64,000 nucleotides of DNA from Thiopseudomonas sp964394445 (GCA_964394445.1 CAYMXO010000002.1:1-64000), one strand, 5' to 3'; numbered from the stretch's first letter, positions 44,392 through 53,328 are shown. Translations and numbers: made by a program. The notes: generated by a model from the sequence alone, not told the origin.

Positions 44392-44699
44392 AAAGGGATC
44401 TGTCCGCAAAAAGCGCAACAGTAGCATGGAGGCTGCAGGGCAGCAAAATATCACACCGCAGGGTGCAGGACGCGCCAGTGCGGCCACGACCGATAGCAAT
44501 AGCCGCATTTCTCAAAGGCATGTCCCCGGGCACTAAGAGTAATCCGCCACACCCGGGCCAGCAGCCAAGACCTCGGCAGGACCCCGCCACTGGCGAGACA
44601 ACCCCCCCGCACAAGGGTAAATTCGAACCCGGCGGAGCCGGACCAGGCGCCCCAGGGCAAAACCACGTCCGGCTCAAACACCGCAATGCAAAATCACTC
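44392..44699. other. Intergenic region upstream of tapT
   Basis: 308 bases, GC-rich. It contains ccgcacaagggtaaatt and a copy of the gccccagggcaaaac unit, resembling the metR-dgkA gap. No gene is supported. Confidence 0.55.
44649..44679. repeat. Fourth copy of the gccacagggcaaaac repeat
   Basis: gccccagggcaaaaccac, then gtccggctcaaac. It matches 41301-41331 at most positions. The preceding 70 bases also resemble 41160-41270 (acaac-cctcccgcacaagg). Confidence 0.65.
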
Positions 44700-45308
44700 C
44701 TAGATCTTTTCTTCTTCTCCATCCAGCTCTTCATACCCGGTAATCATGGCATTCACGTACTCATAAAACGGCTTGCCGCTAAACGCCAGGTACACGTGGG
44801 CAATAAAGAACACCAGCATGGCAAAGGCTGCTGCGGTATGCAGGATGGCCACCGGCGCCAGTGACAGCCAGCCCAGCCCCAGCTGTGGCCAATAGGGATA
44901 CAGCAAATACAGCATGCCACTAAGCCAGATCACTGGAGAGATCAACAGTTTGAACGCCAGATAAGCCAGCCGCTGCAACGGGTTGTGCTTGGCGCTGAGG
45001 GATTTTTTATAAGGCTTCTCTTCATCCTGGAATATGCCGACAGCGTAGTAGCGCGCCATGGCCACCAGCTTTTCAGTGGTCGGAATGTACTGCCGCCACT
45101 CGCCGGTAGTGAAGTGCCAGAAAATGGCAAACAGCCAGAGCACAATCAGCGACAATGCCATGACAATGTGCGCATTGACTGCGGTTTCAAAGCCCAGCCA
45201 CTCATAGCTGGAATGAATCTCGAAGCCGGTCAGCATCAGGCCGATGATCAGTGCCGCCTGCGACCAGTGCCAGAAGCGTTCGAATCTTTTATATACCATG
45301 ACCTTCAT
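44700..45308 (-). CDS. Membrane cytochrome b subunit
   Basis: 202 residues with four helices of the di-haem cytochrome b family (NarI/hydrogenase cytochrome b type). Histidines are in ERFWHWSQAALI, NAHIVMAL, IFWHFTTGEW, ILHTAAAF and FIAHVYLAF. It overlaps the octaheme cytochrome stop by four bases, so it is probably its quinol-linked membrane partner, passing electrons to or from the quinone pool. The tail is acidic (EELDGEEEKI). Confidence 0.83.
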   Translation of the reverse strand: MKVMVYKRFERFWHWSQAALIIGLMLTGFEIHSSYEWLGFETAVNAHIVMALSLIVLWLFAIFWHFTTGEWRQYIPTTEKLVAMARYYAVGIFQDEEKPYKKSLSAKHNPLQRLAYLAFKLLISPVIWLSGMLYLLYPYWPQLGLGWLSLAPVAILHTAAAFAMLVFFIAHVYLAFSGKPFYEYVNAMITGYEELDGEEEKI

Positions 45309-46969
45309 GCGCGCTTCCTCCCGAAAACAATACGGCCCAACAGGTGCACCAGCACACCGGCTAGCGCCGCCCAGACTGCCCAGCTACCCAGCCGGTCAAC
45401 CCAGACAGACTTGTCACGCCCCGGCATGTAAAACCCTTTCAGCTCCGCCAGACGGCCATCACGGGCGTGACAGGAACCGCACTGCAGTGCCTGCTCTTTC
45501 GGCGCCACCATGTGGGTAATGGGCCAGAACATTTCGTTGTCGACAAAGCCGTGCTCGCCGCTAAATTGCTCAGACGCAGCACCCGTTGCCACGGCATCGG
45601 CCTGCCCCACCATCAGCGCCTTGACCCAGTCAAAGTTGCTCCAGAGGGCATCATCACCGTCAGGGCCGAATACGTTGGTGGCCAGCAGGCGGTTGGTCTG
45701 CTTGTCATAGGGCTGCTTGCCGGTCATGCGCTTGAACGGCCAGATGCGCGAGTCGGGGTCAGCATAGCTGCCCTTGACCTTGTTCACCGACACCCGCTTT
45801 TCCGGGTCAATTTCGTCATCCAGCATGGTGTATTCAACCTGGCCATCAAACCAGCGGTACACCGGCGGTACGTTAACCTCGTTGCGGAATACACCCTTGT
45901 GGTTGGCATAGCTGAGCCAGCCATTTTCGTCGTATTCAAAATACAGTACCGGCTTGCCCTTGGCGTTAAGCACCAGCTCGCCATTTTCATCACGCTTCAT
46001 CTTTTCCGTGGCCTGCGACCAGTCCCAGAACATCTTGGTCGGTACGCCACCACGGGCAAACTCGGGAATGTGACAGGTCTGACAAGCCACCTTGTCGGTG
46101 TGATCGTTCAGTTTGTTGTTGATGCCGGCCGGGTGCGGAGTGCTGCCATGACAAGACTCGCAGCTGGCACGGCCGGCATGACTGCTGCCGGGAATATCAA
46201 TGCCGTGCAGATCCCTCGCTTCCATGGCATAGCGGCTACCATCCACACTGTGCTCATCGGAGGTGTGGCACGTGGCACAACTAAAGTCGAGACCGGCAGC
46301 ATCCATGTGCACATCCAGCGTACGGTCCGGTGTCACCAGCGAGCTGTCCAGGTCACCGTGTTTGACGCCGTCACCGCCGCCCCCATAGAAGTGGCAGCTA
46401 CCGCAGGTCTGGCGGCTGGTCAGGCCGACATTCTGTGCCACCATGGTCAGATCAACTTTCTTCACCGGGCGGTTGTTCTCTATCTTGAACTCGCCATTGA
46501 CCAGCACATCCTCATAAGCCGGATGGCCGGCACCGGCTTCGGTTTTCAGGTAGGTGGCCGTGGTATCGTGACAAGCCAGACAGTCCACGTTCTGCTCCGC
46601 GGTAAAGTCAAAATCCTTGTCTTCCCAGCCGTAACCGATATGGCAGGAAGTACAACGTGGATAGTTGGACTTCAGGCTGCCACAAAACACGTTTGGTTCA
46701 TGTTTTTTGCCCAATACCTGACCGGTTGTCGGATGGTTGAACTCCCACTTCCAGTGGGTCGTCTGCTGCAATTGCCTGGCAGCCTCGGTATGACAGGCCA
46801 GACAGGCCCGGGTTACTTCCGGCCCGCTGGTAAAATCTTTTTGCAACTCGGCAAACTTGCTGTGGTCGGCAGTCGAGCTGCCAGGCACAACCGACGGTAA
46901 CACTGCCGCCCGGGCAGCACCGCTGGCCAGCAATACCAGCATCAGCATGTATCCAAAAAACCTGTACAT
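45305..46969 (-). CDS. Octaheme c-type cytochrome, tetrathionate reductase family
   Basis: About 554 residues. After a signal peptide (YRFFGYMLMLVLLASGAARA) there are eight CxxCH haem sites at Cys56, 106, 130, 189, 231, 270, 296 and 497. A C-terminal helix (WAVWAALAGVLVHLLGRIVF, about 530-549) anchors it in the membrane. The arrangement resembles the Shewanella octaheme tetrathionate reductase (OTR) family, which reduces tetrathionate, nitrite or hydroxylamine in vitro; the natural substrate is unknown. A GGTGAT lies close to ATG 46969; ATG 46981 is the alternative. Confidence 0.85.
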   Translation of the reverse strand: MYRFFGYMLMLVLLASGAARAAVLPSVVPGSSTADHSKFAELQKDFTSGPEVTRACLACHTEAARQLQQTTHWKWEFNHPTTGQVLGKKHEPNVFCGSLKSNYPRCTSCHIGYGWEDKDFDFTAEQNVDCLACHDTTATYLKTEAGAGHPAYEDVLVNGEFKIENNRPVKKVDLTMVAQNVGLTSRQTCGSCHFYGGGGDGVKHGDLDSSLVTPDRTLDVHMDAAGLDFSCATCHTSDEHSVDGSRYAMEARDLHGIDIPGSSHAGRASCESCHGSTPHPAGINNKLNDHTDKVACQTCHIPEFARGGVPTKMFWDWSQATEKMKRDENGELVLNAKGKPVLYFEYDENGWLSYANHKGVFRNEVNVPPVYRWFDGQVEYTMLDDEIDPEKRVSVNKVKGSYADPDSRIWPFKRMTGKQPYDKQTNRLLATNVFGPDGDDALWSNFDWVKALMVGQADAVATGAASEQFSGEHGFVDNEMFWPITHMVAPKEQALQCGSCHARDGRLAELKGFYMPGRDKSVWVDRLGSWAVWAALAGVLVHLLGRIVFGRKRA

Positions 46970-47000
46970 CACGATCACCATTCAAGATTAGGCTCATGAC

Positions 47001-47029
47001 ATATTGTTTTTATGGATAGGTTGTCGCAA
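47001..47029 (-). promoter_or_regulatory. Putative promoter of the octaheme cytochrome operon
   Basis: On the minus strand TTGCGA (47029-47024), a 17-base spacer, then CAATAT (47006-47001). The start would be near 46994, giving a short leader. Confidence 0.5.
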
Positions 47030-47040
47030 TGGGGTGCGAC
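47023..47040. promoter_or_regulatory. Operator-like palindrome GTCGCA-N6-TGCGAC
   Basis: A perfect 6-base-arm inverted repeat (gtcgcaatggggtgcgac) overlapping the predicted -35 of the octaheme cytochrome promoter, consistent with repression by a dimeric regulator. I do not recognise the regulator. Confidence 0.5.
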
Positions 47041-47287
47041 ATTATGCCCGCCCCGACATCTGCCCGGTTCCAGCCCTGCCCCAGGCAGGCTGAACATCTG
47101 TCAAATTTAGAATAAAGCCAGCATATTCATACCATTACAGAGAGGCCTCGGCATGTTGACGGCTCTGTGCAATGGCTTCAGGGGTAACCGGGCCTTTGCA
47201 CAAAAGTATGACTTTGCGCATGTCCGGGCCAACAGCAAGCCGCGCTGCATACGTTTGCTACACAGCGCGACGGCAACTCGGAGCCTG

Positions 47288-49852
47288 TCAGGAAAACCGG
47301 ATCTCCCCTTCTACTACACTGGCACGGATCTGTGCACCCTCGGCAAACTGGCCGGAGAGGATCTGCTGGGCCAGCGGGTTTTCGATCCAGCGCTGGATGG
47401 CTCGCTTGAGCGGACGTGCACCATAGACCGGGTCGTAACCGACATCGATCAGCTTTTCCATGGCTTCGTCAGACAGCTCCAGAGCCAGGCCGCGCTCGGC
47501 CAGGCGCTGACGCAAACGGCCCAGCTGGATCTGCGCGATACCGGCGATCTGCTCCTTGGCCAACGGCTCAAAGATCACCAGCTCGTCAATCCGGTTGACA
47601 AACTCCGGACGGAAGTGGCTGCCAACGGCATCCATCACAGCCGCCCTTTGCGCTTCACGGTCACCGACCAGCTCCTGGATTTGCATTGAGCCCAGGTTGG
47701 ACGTCATCACCACCACAGTGTTGCGGAAATCCACGGTGCGGCCATGGCTGTCGGTCAGACGACCGTCTTCCAGCACCTGCAACAGCACGTTGAACACATC
47801 AGGGTGGGCTTTTTCCACTTCGTCCATCAACACCACCGAGTAGGGCTTGCGGCGCACCGCCTCGGTCAGGTAACCGCCTTCTTCATAGCCGACATAACCG
47901 GGAGGTGCACCAATCAGGCGGGCCACCGAATGCTTCTCCATAAACTCCGACATGTCGATGCGGATCATGGCCTCTTCGGTATCAAACAAAAACTCGGCCA
48001 GCGCCTTGCAGAGCTCGGTTTTACCCACACCGGTCGGACCAAGGAACAGGAAAGAGCCCGCCGGACGATCCGGGTCGGACAGGCCTGCACGGGAACGGCG
48101 CACGGCGTTGGACACGGCAGTCACCGCCTCGTCCTGGCCAATCACACGGGAGTGCAACAGCTCTTCCATCTTGATCAGCTTGTCACGCTCGCCTTCGAGC
48201 ATCTTGGATACCGGAATCCCGGTCCACTTGGATACCACATCGGCCACTTCCTCGTCAGTGACCTTGTTGCGCAGCAGCTGGTTCTCGCTTTTGCTGTGCT
48301 GGTCAACCATTTGCAGGCTGCGCTCCAGATCGGGAATCACGCCATACTGCAATTCGGCCATGCGGTTAAGGTCACCCTTGCGCCGGGCCAGCTCCATCTC
48401 CTGGCGGGCCTGTTCGATCTGCTGCTGCAACTGGGCCGAGCCATGCACCTCGGCTTTTTCCGACTTCCAGATTTCTTCCAGATCAGCGTATTCACGCTCC
48501 AGCTTGCCGATTTCTTCTTCCAGTCGCTCCAGGCGCTTGCGGGTATCGGCATCGTCTTCTTTCTTCAGTGCCTCGCGTTCGATCTTCAACTGGATCAGGC
48601 GCCGGTCCAGACGGTCCAGTGCTTCCGGCTTGGAGTCGATTTCCATGCGGATCATGCTGGCGGCCTCGTCGATCAGGTCGATGGCCTTGTCAGGCAACTG
48701 ACGGTCAGTAATGTAGCGGTGGCTCAGTTTGGCCGCAGCGATAATGGCCCCGTCAGTAATGGTGATGCCGTGGTGTACCTCGTAGCGCTCTTTCAGACCA
48801 CGCAGAATGGCAATGGTGTCTTCCTCGTTGGGCTCGTCCACCAGCACCTTCTGGAAGCGGCGCTCCAGCGCTGCATCCTTCTCTATATACTGGCGGTACT
48901 CGTCCAGCGTGGTCGCACCCACGCAGTGCAACTCGCCGCGGGCCAGCGCCGGTTTGAGCATGTTGCCGGCATCCATGGCACCTTCACCCTTGCCAGCGCC
49001 CACCATCGTGTGCAGCTCATCAATGAACAGGATGATTTGTCCTTCCTGCTTGGCCAGCTCGCCCAGCAGTGCCTTCAGCCGCTCTTCAAACTCGCCGCGG
49101 TATTTGGCACCGGCAATCAGCGCACCCATATCCAGTGACAGCAGGCGTTTGCCTTTCAGGTTGTCCGGCACTTCACCATTAATGATGCGCTGGGCCAGCC
49201 CTTCGGCAATGGCGGTTTTACCTACACCGGGCTCACCAATCAGCACCGGGTTGTTTTTGGTGCGGCGCTGCAGCACCTGTACGGTACGGCGGATTTCATC
49301 ATCCCGGCCAATCACCGGGTCCAGCTTGCCCTGCTCGGCACGCTCGGTCAGGTCGATGCAGTACTTCTCCAGCGCCTGGCGCGATTGTTCGACATTGGGA
49401 TCATCCACACTGGCACCGCCACGCAGGTTGGCGATGGCATTTTCCAGTGCCTGACGGCTCACGCCCTGAGCCAGCAGGATCTTGCCGACGCGGGTGCTGT
49501 CATCCATGGCTGCCAGCAGCACCAGCTCGCTGGAAATGAACTGGTCTTTCTTTTGTTGTGACAAGCGGTCGGCCTGATTCAGCAAGCGGGCCAGATCCTG
49601 TGACAGGTTCATGTCACCGGTCGGGTTCTGGATTTTTGGCAAATCCTCCAGCACCCGGTTCAGCTCGGCTTTCAGCTTGTTGACGTCAAAACCCACCTGC
49701 ATCAGCAACGGGCGAATGGCCCCGCCCTGCTGATCAATCAGCGCCAGCAACAGGTGTACGGGTTCGATCGCGGTATGGTCTTGCCCCAGCGCCACGGACT
49801 GGGCATCGGACAGGGCTAGTTGCAACTGACTGGTTAAACGGTCGGCTCGCAT
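47288..49852 (-). CDS. clpB: ATP-dependent disaggregase ClpB
   Basis: 854 residues, full length. The Clp N domain (to about 145) is followed by AAA-1 with GEPGVGKTAIAEG, the coiled-coil middle domain (about 405-525), and AAA-2 with GPTGVGKTELCKALAE and the arginine-rich second-region end. It disaggregates heat-damaged proteins with DnaK. GAGGAAAG lies just before the ATG. Confidence 0.97.
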   Translation of the reverse strand: MRADRLTSQLQLALSDAQSVALGQDHTAIEPVHLLLALIDQQGGAIRPLLMQVGFDVNKLKAELNRVLEDLPKIQNPTGDMNLSQDLARLLNQADRLSQQKKDQFISSELVLLAAMDDSTRVGKILLAQGVSRQALENAIANLRGGASVDDPNVEQSRQALEKYCIDLTERAEQGKLDPVIGRDDEIRRTVQVLQRRTKNNPVLIGEPGVGKTAIAEGLAQRIINGEVPDNLKGKRLLSLDMGALIAGAKYRGEFEERLKALLGELAKQEGQIILFIDELHTMVGAGKGEGAMDAGNMLKPALARGELHCVGATTLDEYRQYIEKDAALERRFQKVLVDEPNEEDTIAILRGLKERYEVHHGITITDGAIIAAAKLSHRYITDRQLPDKAIDLIDEAASMIRMEIDSKPEALDRLDRRLIQLKIEREALKKEDDADTRKRLERLEEEIGKLEREYADLEEIWKSEKAEVHGSAQLQQQIEQARQEMELARRKGDLNRMAELQYGVIPDLERSLQMVDQHSKSENQLLRNKVTDEEVADVVSKWTGIPVSKMLEGERDKLIKMEELLHSRVIGQDEAVTAVSNAVRRSRAGLSDPDRPAGSFLFLGPTGVGKTELCKALAEFLFDTEEAMIRIDMSEFMEKHSVARLIGAPPGYVGYEEGGYLTEAVRRKPYSVVLMDEVEKAHPDVFNVLLQVLEDGRLTDSHGRTVDFRNTVVVMTSNLGSMQIQELVGDREAQRAAVMDAVGSHFRPEFVNRIDELVIFEPLAKEQIAGIAQIQLGRLRQRLAERGLALELSDEAMEKLIDVGYDPVYGARPLKRAIQRWIENPLAQQILSGQFAEGAQIRASVVEGEIRFS

Positions 49853-50617
49853 GGTTCTTTCCTCATTTTCTCTATGGGGCAGGTCCGGGCATCTGTGATC
49901 CGCTTCACAACAACGGCAATACGATCAGCAAGCAGCTCCAGCGCAATACGACTAATGTTTTGTCATTGCTCCCGAGTTATTCCAGCCTGTTCGTGTCATG
50001 CCAGACCACAAATACTGACTGGCCTGGCAGCTGCCAAAAACACAGGTATTGGTGAAGCATTCCTTCGCCGGGACCCGCCGTTAACGTCAAAGAAGATCGG
50101 GGCAAAGCTGCAGATTTCAAGCACCGCTTCATCCCCGCACCGTTTTATTCCGGCCAGACCCCTGATGTTACGTAGCCCAGAGATCCTTTACAAAACATGC
50201 AAGCTTGCCGGGCGCAGGCTAAAATAAATATTTAAAAATATGCTTAGCACGATAATTAGCAAGGCAACTAGATGGCAACTTATTTGTTTGCCCGCAGCAA
50301 ATAACCAGTAGAAAACGCCAAAATAAGATAGCTACCTATTTGTATGCTTCCAAACCGATAGCTTCGAATAATCTAAAGGTCGAATACACAATAACTTACA
50401 AAACCCTAGGATTAGCCACAAGCCCTGAGCCGTAGTAGCCGCGGCCTGTGCAGGCATTTGCCGATACCTGCATGACAAGCCAAAAAAATAAAAACACTGA
50501 ACTTTTAAAGTCTCAGATCAACTTGCAACAATTAAAACAAAACCGGAGGTTGCATAACAATAAAGTCCACTTCCCTGCCTGCGTTAACAACAACAAATAC
50601 TTCTGGAGTGCACAATC
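49853..50617. other. A/T-rich 765-base region upstream of symporter operon 1
   Basis: No gene is supported. From about 50220 the base composition becomes markedly A/T-rich. It holds ATTAGCAAGGCAAC (50255-50268) and a hairpin TGCAGG/CCTGCA (50449-50472). The leader carries several A-rich CA motifs, the last directly beside the ribosome binding site of the DUF4212 gene. Confidence 0.6.
50586..50606 (+). promoter_or_regulatory. CA motif next to the RBS of symporter operon 1
   Basis: aacaacaacaaat is followed at once by acttctggag, the ribosome binding site. AAnAAnAA next to the RBS is the type of site bound by Hfq/Crc to block translation in Pseudomonas. Weaker copies (aacaattaaaacaaaacc, ataacaataaag) lie further up. 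Confidence 0.55.
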
Positions 50618-50881
50618 ATGCCTAAAGAAATTACTGAAAGAGATCAGCAATACTGGAGTACCAACCTCCGCCTGATTCTCGTTTGCCTGGCCATTTGGGC
50701 ATTCGTGTCCTACGGTCTTGGCCTGCTTCTGCGTCCGCTGGTCATGGGTATCAGCATCGGTGGCGCCGACCTTGGTTTCTGGTTCGCCCAGCAAGGTTCC
50801 ATCTTCACCTTCCTCGCCTTGATCACCTTCTATGCCTGGAGGATGAACAAGCTGGATGACGAATTTGGTCTGGAGGACTAA
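50618..50881 (+). CDS. Sodium:solute symporter small subunit 1 (DUF4212)
   Basis: 87 residues, two membrane helices. The family block YWSTNLRLILVCLAIWAF is followed by SIGGADLGFWFAQQGSI and YAWRMNKLDDEFGLED. It matches the DUF4212 (Na_symport_sm) family, always found beside a large VC_2705-type symporter. CTTCTGGAGTG precedes the ATG. The large subunit starts two bases after the stop. Confidence 0.9.
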   Translation: MPKEITERDQQYWSTNLRLILVCLAIWAFVSYGLGLLLRPLVMGISIGGADLGFWFAQQGSIFTFLALITFYAWRMNKLDDEFGLED

Positions 50882-50883
50882 CC

Positions 50884-52632
50884 ATGAGCCAGTTTACGAT
50901 TAACCTGATCTTTGTAATGGGATCCTTCGCACTCTATACCTGGATTGCGATCTGGGCCCGTGCAAAGTCTACCCGCGAGTTCTACATCGCCGGTGGTGAG
51001 GTTCACCCAACCATGAACGGTATGGCGACCGCTGCTGACTGGCTGTCCGCTGCCTCGTTCATTTCGGTTGCCGGTCTGATTTCCGTTGGTTATGTCAACT
51101 CTGCCTTTATCATGGGCTGGACCGGTGGTTATGTACTGCTGGCTACCCTGTTGGCTCCATACCTGCGCCGTTTCGGTACCTATACTGTGCCAGACTTCGT
51201 TGGTAAGCGTTATGACAGTAAAGCAGCCCGCGTTGTTGCGGTTGTTTGTCTGATCATCATCTCGCTGACCTACGTAATCGGTCAGATGACCGGTGCCGGT
51301 GTTGCGTTTGCCCGCTTCCTGGAAGTCAAGGTCTCTACCGGACTGATCATTTCTTCCTTTGTGGTATTTGCTTACGCAGTACTTGGCGGCATGAAAGGTG
51401 TAACCTACACCCAGGTAGCCCAGTACGTGGTACTGATTCTGGCCTTCCTGGTTCCTGCCGTTTACCTGTCGCTGATGGTTACTGGCCACTTCCTGCCACA
51501 AACCGGTTTTGTCGGTGCGCACGCTGAGTCCGGCATGCCGATGCTGCACAAACTGAACGAGCTGGTACGTGACCTGGGCTTCCAGGATTACACTGCGGAC
51601 GTGTCCAACCGCTGGAACATGACCCTGTTCACCCTGACCCTGATGGTTGGTACTGCAGGTCTGCCACACGTAATCATCCGCTTCTTCACCGTACCAAACA
51701 TCAAGGACGCACGTCGCTCCGCGGCCTGGGCCCTGGTGTTCATCGCCCTGTTCTACACCACTGCGCCTGTTGTAGCAGCCATGGGTCGCCTGAACCTGCT
51801 GGATAACATCTATCCAAACGGTGTTCACGAGCCTTCGCTGTCCTATGAAGAGCGTCCACAGTGGTTCAAAAACTGGGAAGAAACCGGTCTGCTGAAGTTT
51901 GAAGACAAGAACGGCGACGGCCGCATCCAGTTCTACAACGATGGCACCCTGCCTACTCCTAACAAGGAGTTCGTAGCCCCATCCGAATGGAACGGTAACG
52001 AGCTGACTGTAAACAACGACATCCTGGTACTGGCCCTGCCTGAAATTGCCAACATGCCTGGCTGGATTATCGGTCTGATTGCTGCCGGTGGTATCGCCGC
52101 TGCCCTGTCAACCGCTTCCGGTCTGATGCTGGCCATTTCCTCCGCAGTCAGCCATGACCTGCTGAAGAACACGCTGATGCCGCATATTTCGGAAAAAACC
52201 GAAATGCTCTACGCGCGTATTTCGATGGTTGGTGCGATTTCCATCGCTACCTGGCTTGGTCTCAACCCGCCCGGCTTTGCCGCGCAAACCGTAGCCCTGG
52301 CCTTTGGTATCGCCGCCTCCTCGATCTTCCCCTGCCTGATGATGGGTATCTTTATCCGTCGCATCAACAGCAAGGGCGCAGTAGCCGGCATGCTGGCGGG
52401 CGCAAGCGCCACCCTGGTGTACATCTTCCTGTACCTGGGCTGGTTCTTCATCCCTGGCACCAACACCTTCCCGAACAGCCCTGAGTACTACCTGTTTGGT
52501 ATCATCTCCCCGCTGTCCTTCGGTTGTATCGGTGCTGCCATCAACTTCATTGTCGCCATCGTAGTGTCCAACGCTACCGAGCGTCCAAGCGAAGAGATCC
52601 AGGACATGGTGCGTCGCGTACGTTACCCATAA
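50884..52632 (+). CDS. VC_2705-type sodium:solute symporter, large subunit 1
   Basis: 582 residues, about 13 helices of the SSS fold (related to acetate permease ActP). Conserved parts are FYIAGGEVHPTMNGMATAADWLSAASF, YAVLGGMKGVTYTQVAQY and FGIAASSIFPCLMMGIF. A loop around residue 341 contains DKNGDGRIQFYN, an EF-hand-like calcium-binding loop. Codon use is strongly biased (GGT, GTT, CGT, CCA), unlike its neighbours, suggesting high expression. The substrate is unknown; acetate or another small carboxylate is the usual guess. Confidence 0.9.
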   Translation: MSQFTINLIFVMGSFALYTWIAIWARAKSTREFYIAGGEVHPTMNGMATAADWLSAASFISVAGLISVGYVNSAFIMGWTGGYVLLATLLAPYLRRFGTYTVPDFVGKRYDSKAARVVAVVCLIIISLTYVIGQMTGAGVAFARFLEVKVSTGLIISSFVVFAYAVLGGMKGVTYTQVAQYVVLILAFLVPAVYLSLMVTGHFLPQTGFVGAHAESGMPMLHKLNELVRDLGFQDYTADVSNRWNMTLFTLTLMVGTAGLPHVIIRFFTVPNIKDARRSAAWALVFIALFYTTAPVVAAMGRLNLLDNIYPNGVHEPSLSYEERPQWFKNWEETGLLKFEDKNGDGRIQFYNDGTLPTPNKEFVAPSEWNGNELTVNNDILVLALPEIANMPGWIIGLIAAGGIAAALSTASGLMLAISSAVSHDLLKNTLMPHISEKTEMLYARISMVGAISIATWLGLNPPGFAAQTVALAFGIAASSIFPCLMMGIFIRRINSKGAVAGMLAGASATLVYIFLYLGWFFIPGTNTFPNSPEYYLFGIISPLSFGCIGAAINFIVAIVVSNATERPSEEIQDMVRRVRYP

Positions 52633-52665
52633 ACCCTGACTTGCGGTAAACTTTGATCGACCTTT

Positions 52666-52696
52666 AGTGGGCTTTCCTTGAAAGCCCACTTTTTTT
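52666..52696 (+). terminator. Terminator of symporter operon 1
   Basis: agtgggcttt (52666-52675) and aaagcccact (52681-52690) form a 10-bp stem with a 5-base loop, followed by TTTTTT. Confidence 0.93.
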
Positions 52697-52812
52697 GCCC
52701 AACGCCGATAACGTTAGGAAAGCACTGAATGAACCGCCAAATGACGCAGCAGATTGTCTGTACTGGTATTCATTCAATACTTTCTTGGCAAGGCAAGCAA
52801 CGGAGTAACCCT

Positions 52813-53328
52813 ATGTGGCACCTATTGGCTGTTTTCATTTCAGGTCTGAGCCTGGGCGGTCTTGCCTATCTCGTCCGCAAGCTTTCACGCAACCGGCTGC
52901 CGACCTGGATTGTTCCTGTACTTGCGGCGCTCGGCATGTTTGGCTATCTGGCCGTCTACGACTACACCTGGTACGACTACAAAACCGAACAGGTCCGCGT
53001 CAGCCAGCCGGATGACGAAGTGATTTTCTTCAACGAAAAAGCCGAGCGCAGCTTTTTCAAGCCCTGGAGCGTGATCAAACCGGCCGTCAACAGCTTTTAT
53101 ATTTTTGACGGCAAGTACAACACCAAAGAGCAAGACAACGAAATCATCGTTGAGTATTTCATGTACGAATTCATCAAAGACCCCATTGAGCGCCAGCAGA
53201 TCTACATGGCGGTCCTGAACTGCACCACACAAGAGCGTGCAGTCATTCTGCAAGGCAAAACCGCCAAGGCTACACAGTACGAAAAAGTTACTGTAGATGA
53301 TGTGTTTTATCAGAGGCTGTGCCTGTAA
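52813..53328 (+). CDS. Unknown two-cysteine membrane protein, copy A
   Basis: 171 residues; I do not recognise the family. Two N-terminal helices (about 3-21 and 31-49, with RLPTWIVPVLAALGMFGY) are followed by a soluble domain with FFKPWSVIKP, a beta-rich middle and LNC (Cys137); it ends in Cys170. Related to copies B (53539) and C (56841) in this window. It sits just beyond the terminator of symporter operon 1, on the same strand. ATG 52813 follows CGGAG; the longer frame is unlikely. Confidence 0.75.
   Translation: MWHLLAVFISGLSLGGLAYLVRKLSRNRLPTWIVPVLAALGMFGYLAVYDYTWYDYKTEQVRVSQPDDEVIFFNEKAERSFFKPWSVIKPAVNSFYIFDGKYNTKEQDNEIIVEYFMYEFIKDPIERQQIYMAVLNCTTQERAVILQGKTAKATQYEKVTVDDVFYQRLCL

Larger units (their letters stand above)
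46970..47287. other. Region upstream of the octaheme cytochrome gene
   Basis: 318 bases between clpB and the octaheme cytochrome gene. It contains the cytochrome promoter/operator (47001-47040) and an inverted repeat downstream of clpB, cgcgctg (47241-47247) with cagcgcg (47263-47269), lacking a T-run. No other gene is seen. Confidence 0.6.

Noticed and set aside
45467..46900. 477-codon open frame opposite the octaheme cytochrome gene
   Set aside because: The minus strand encodes eight CxxCH motifs here, so the opposite frame is a shadow.
47153..47689. 178-codon open frame on the plus strand at the clpB 3' end
   Set aside because: Mostly antisense to clpB, without a ribosome binding site or recognisable domain.
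49870..49885. CCCCATAG on the minus strand upstream of clpB, resembling a sigma32 -10
   Set aside because: It is too close to the start codon and no CTTGAA-like -35 lies at the right spacing.
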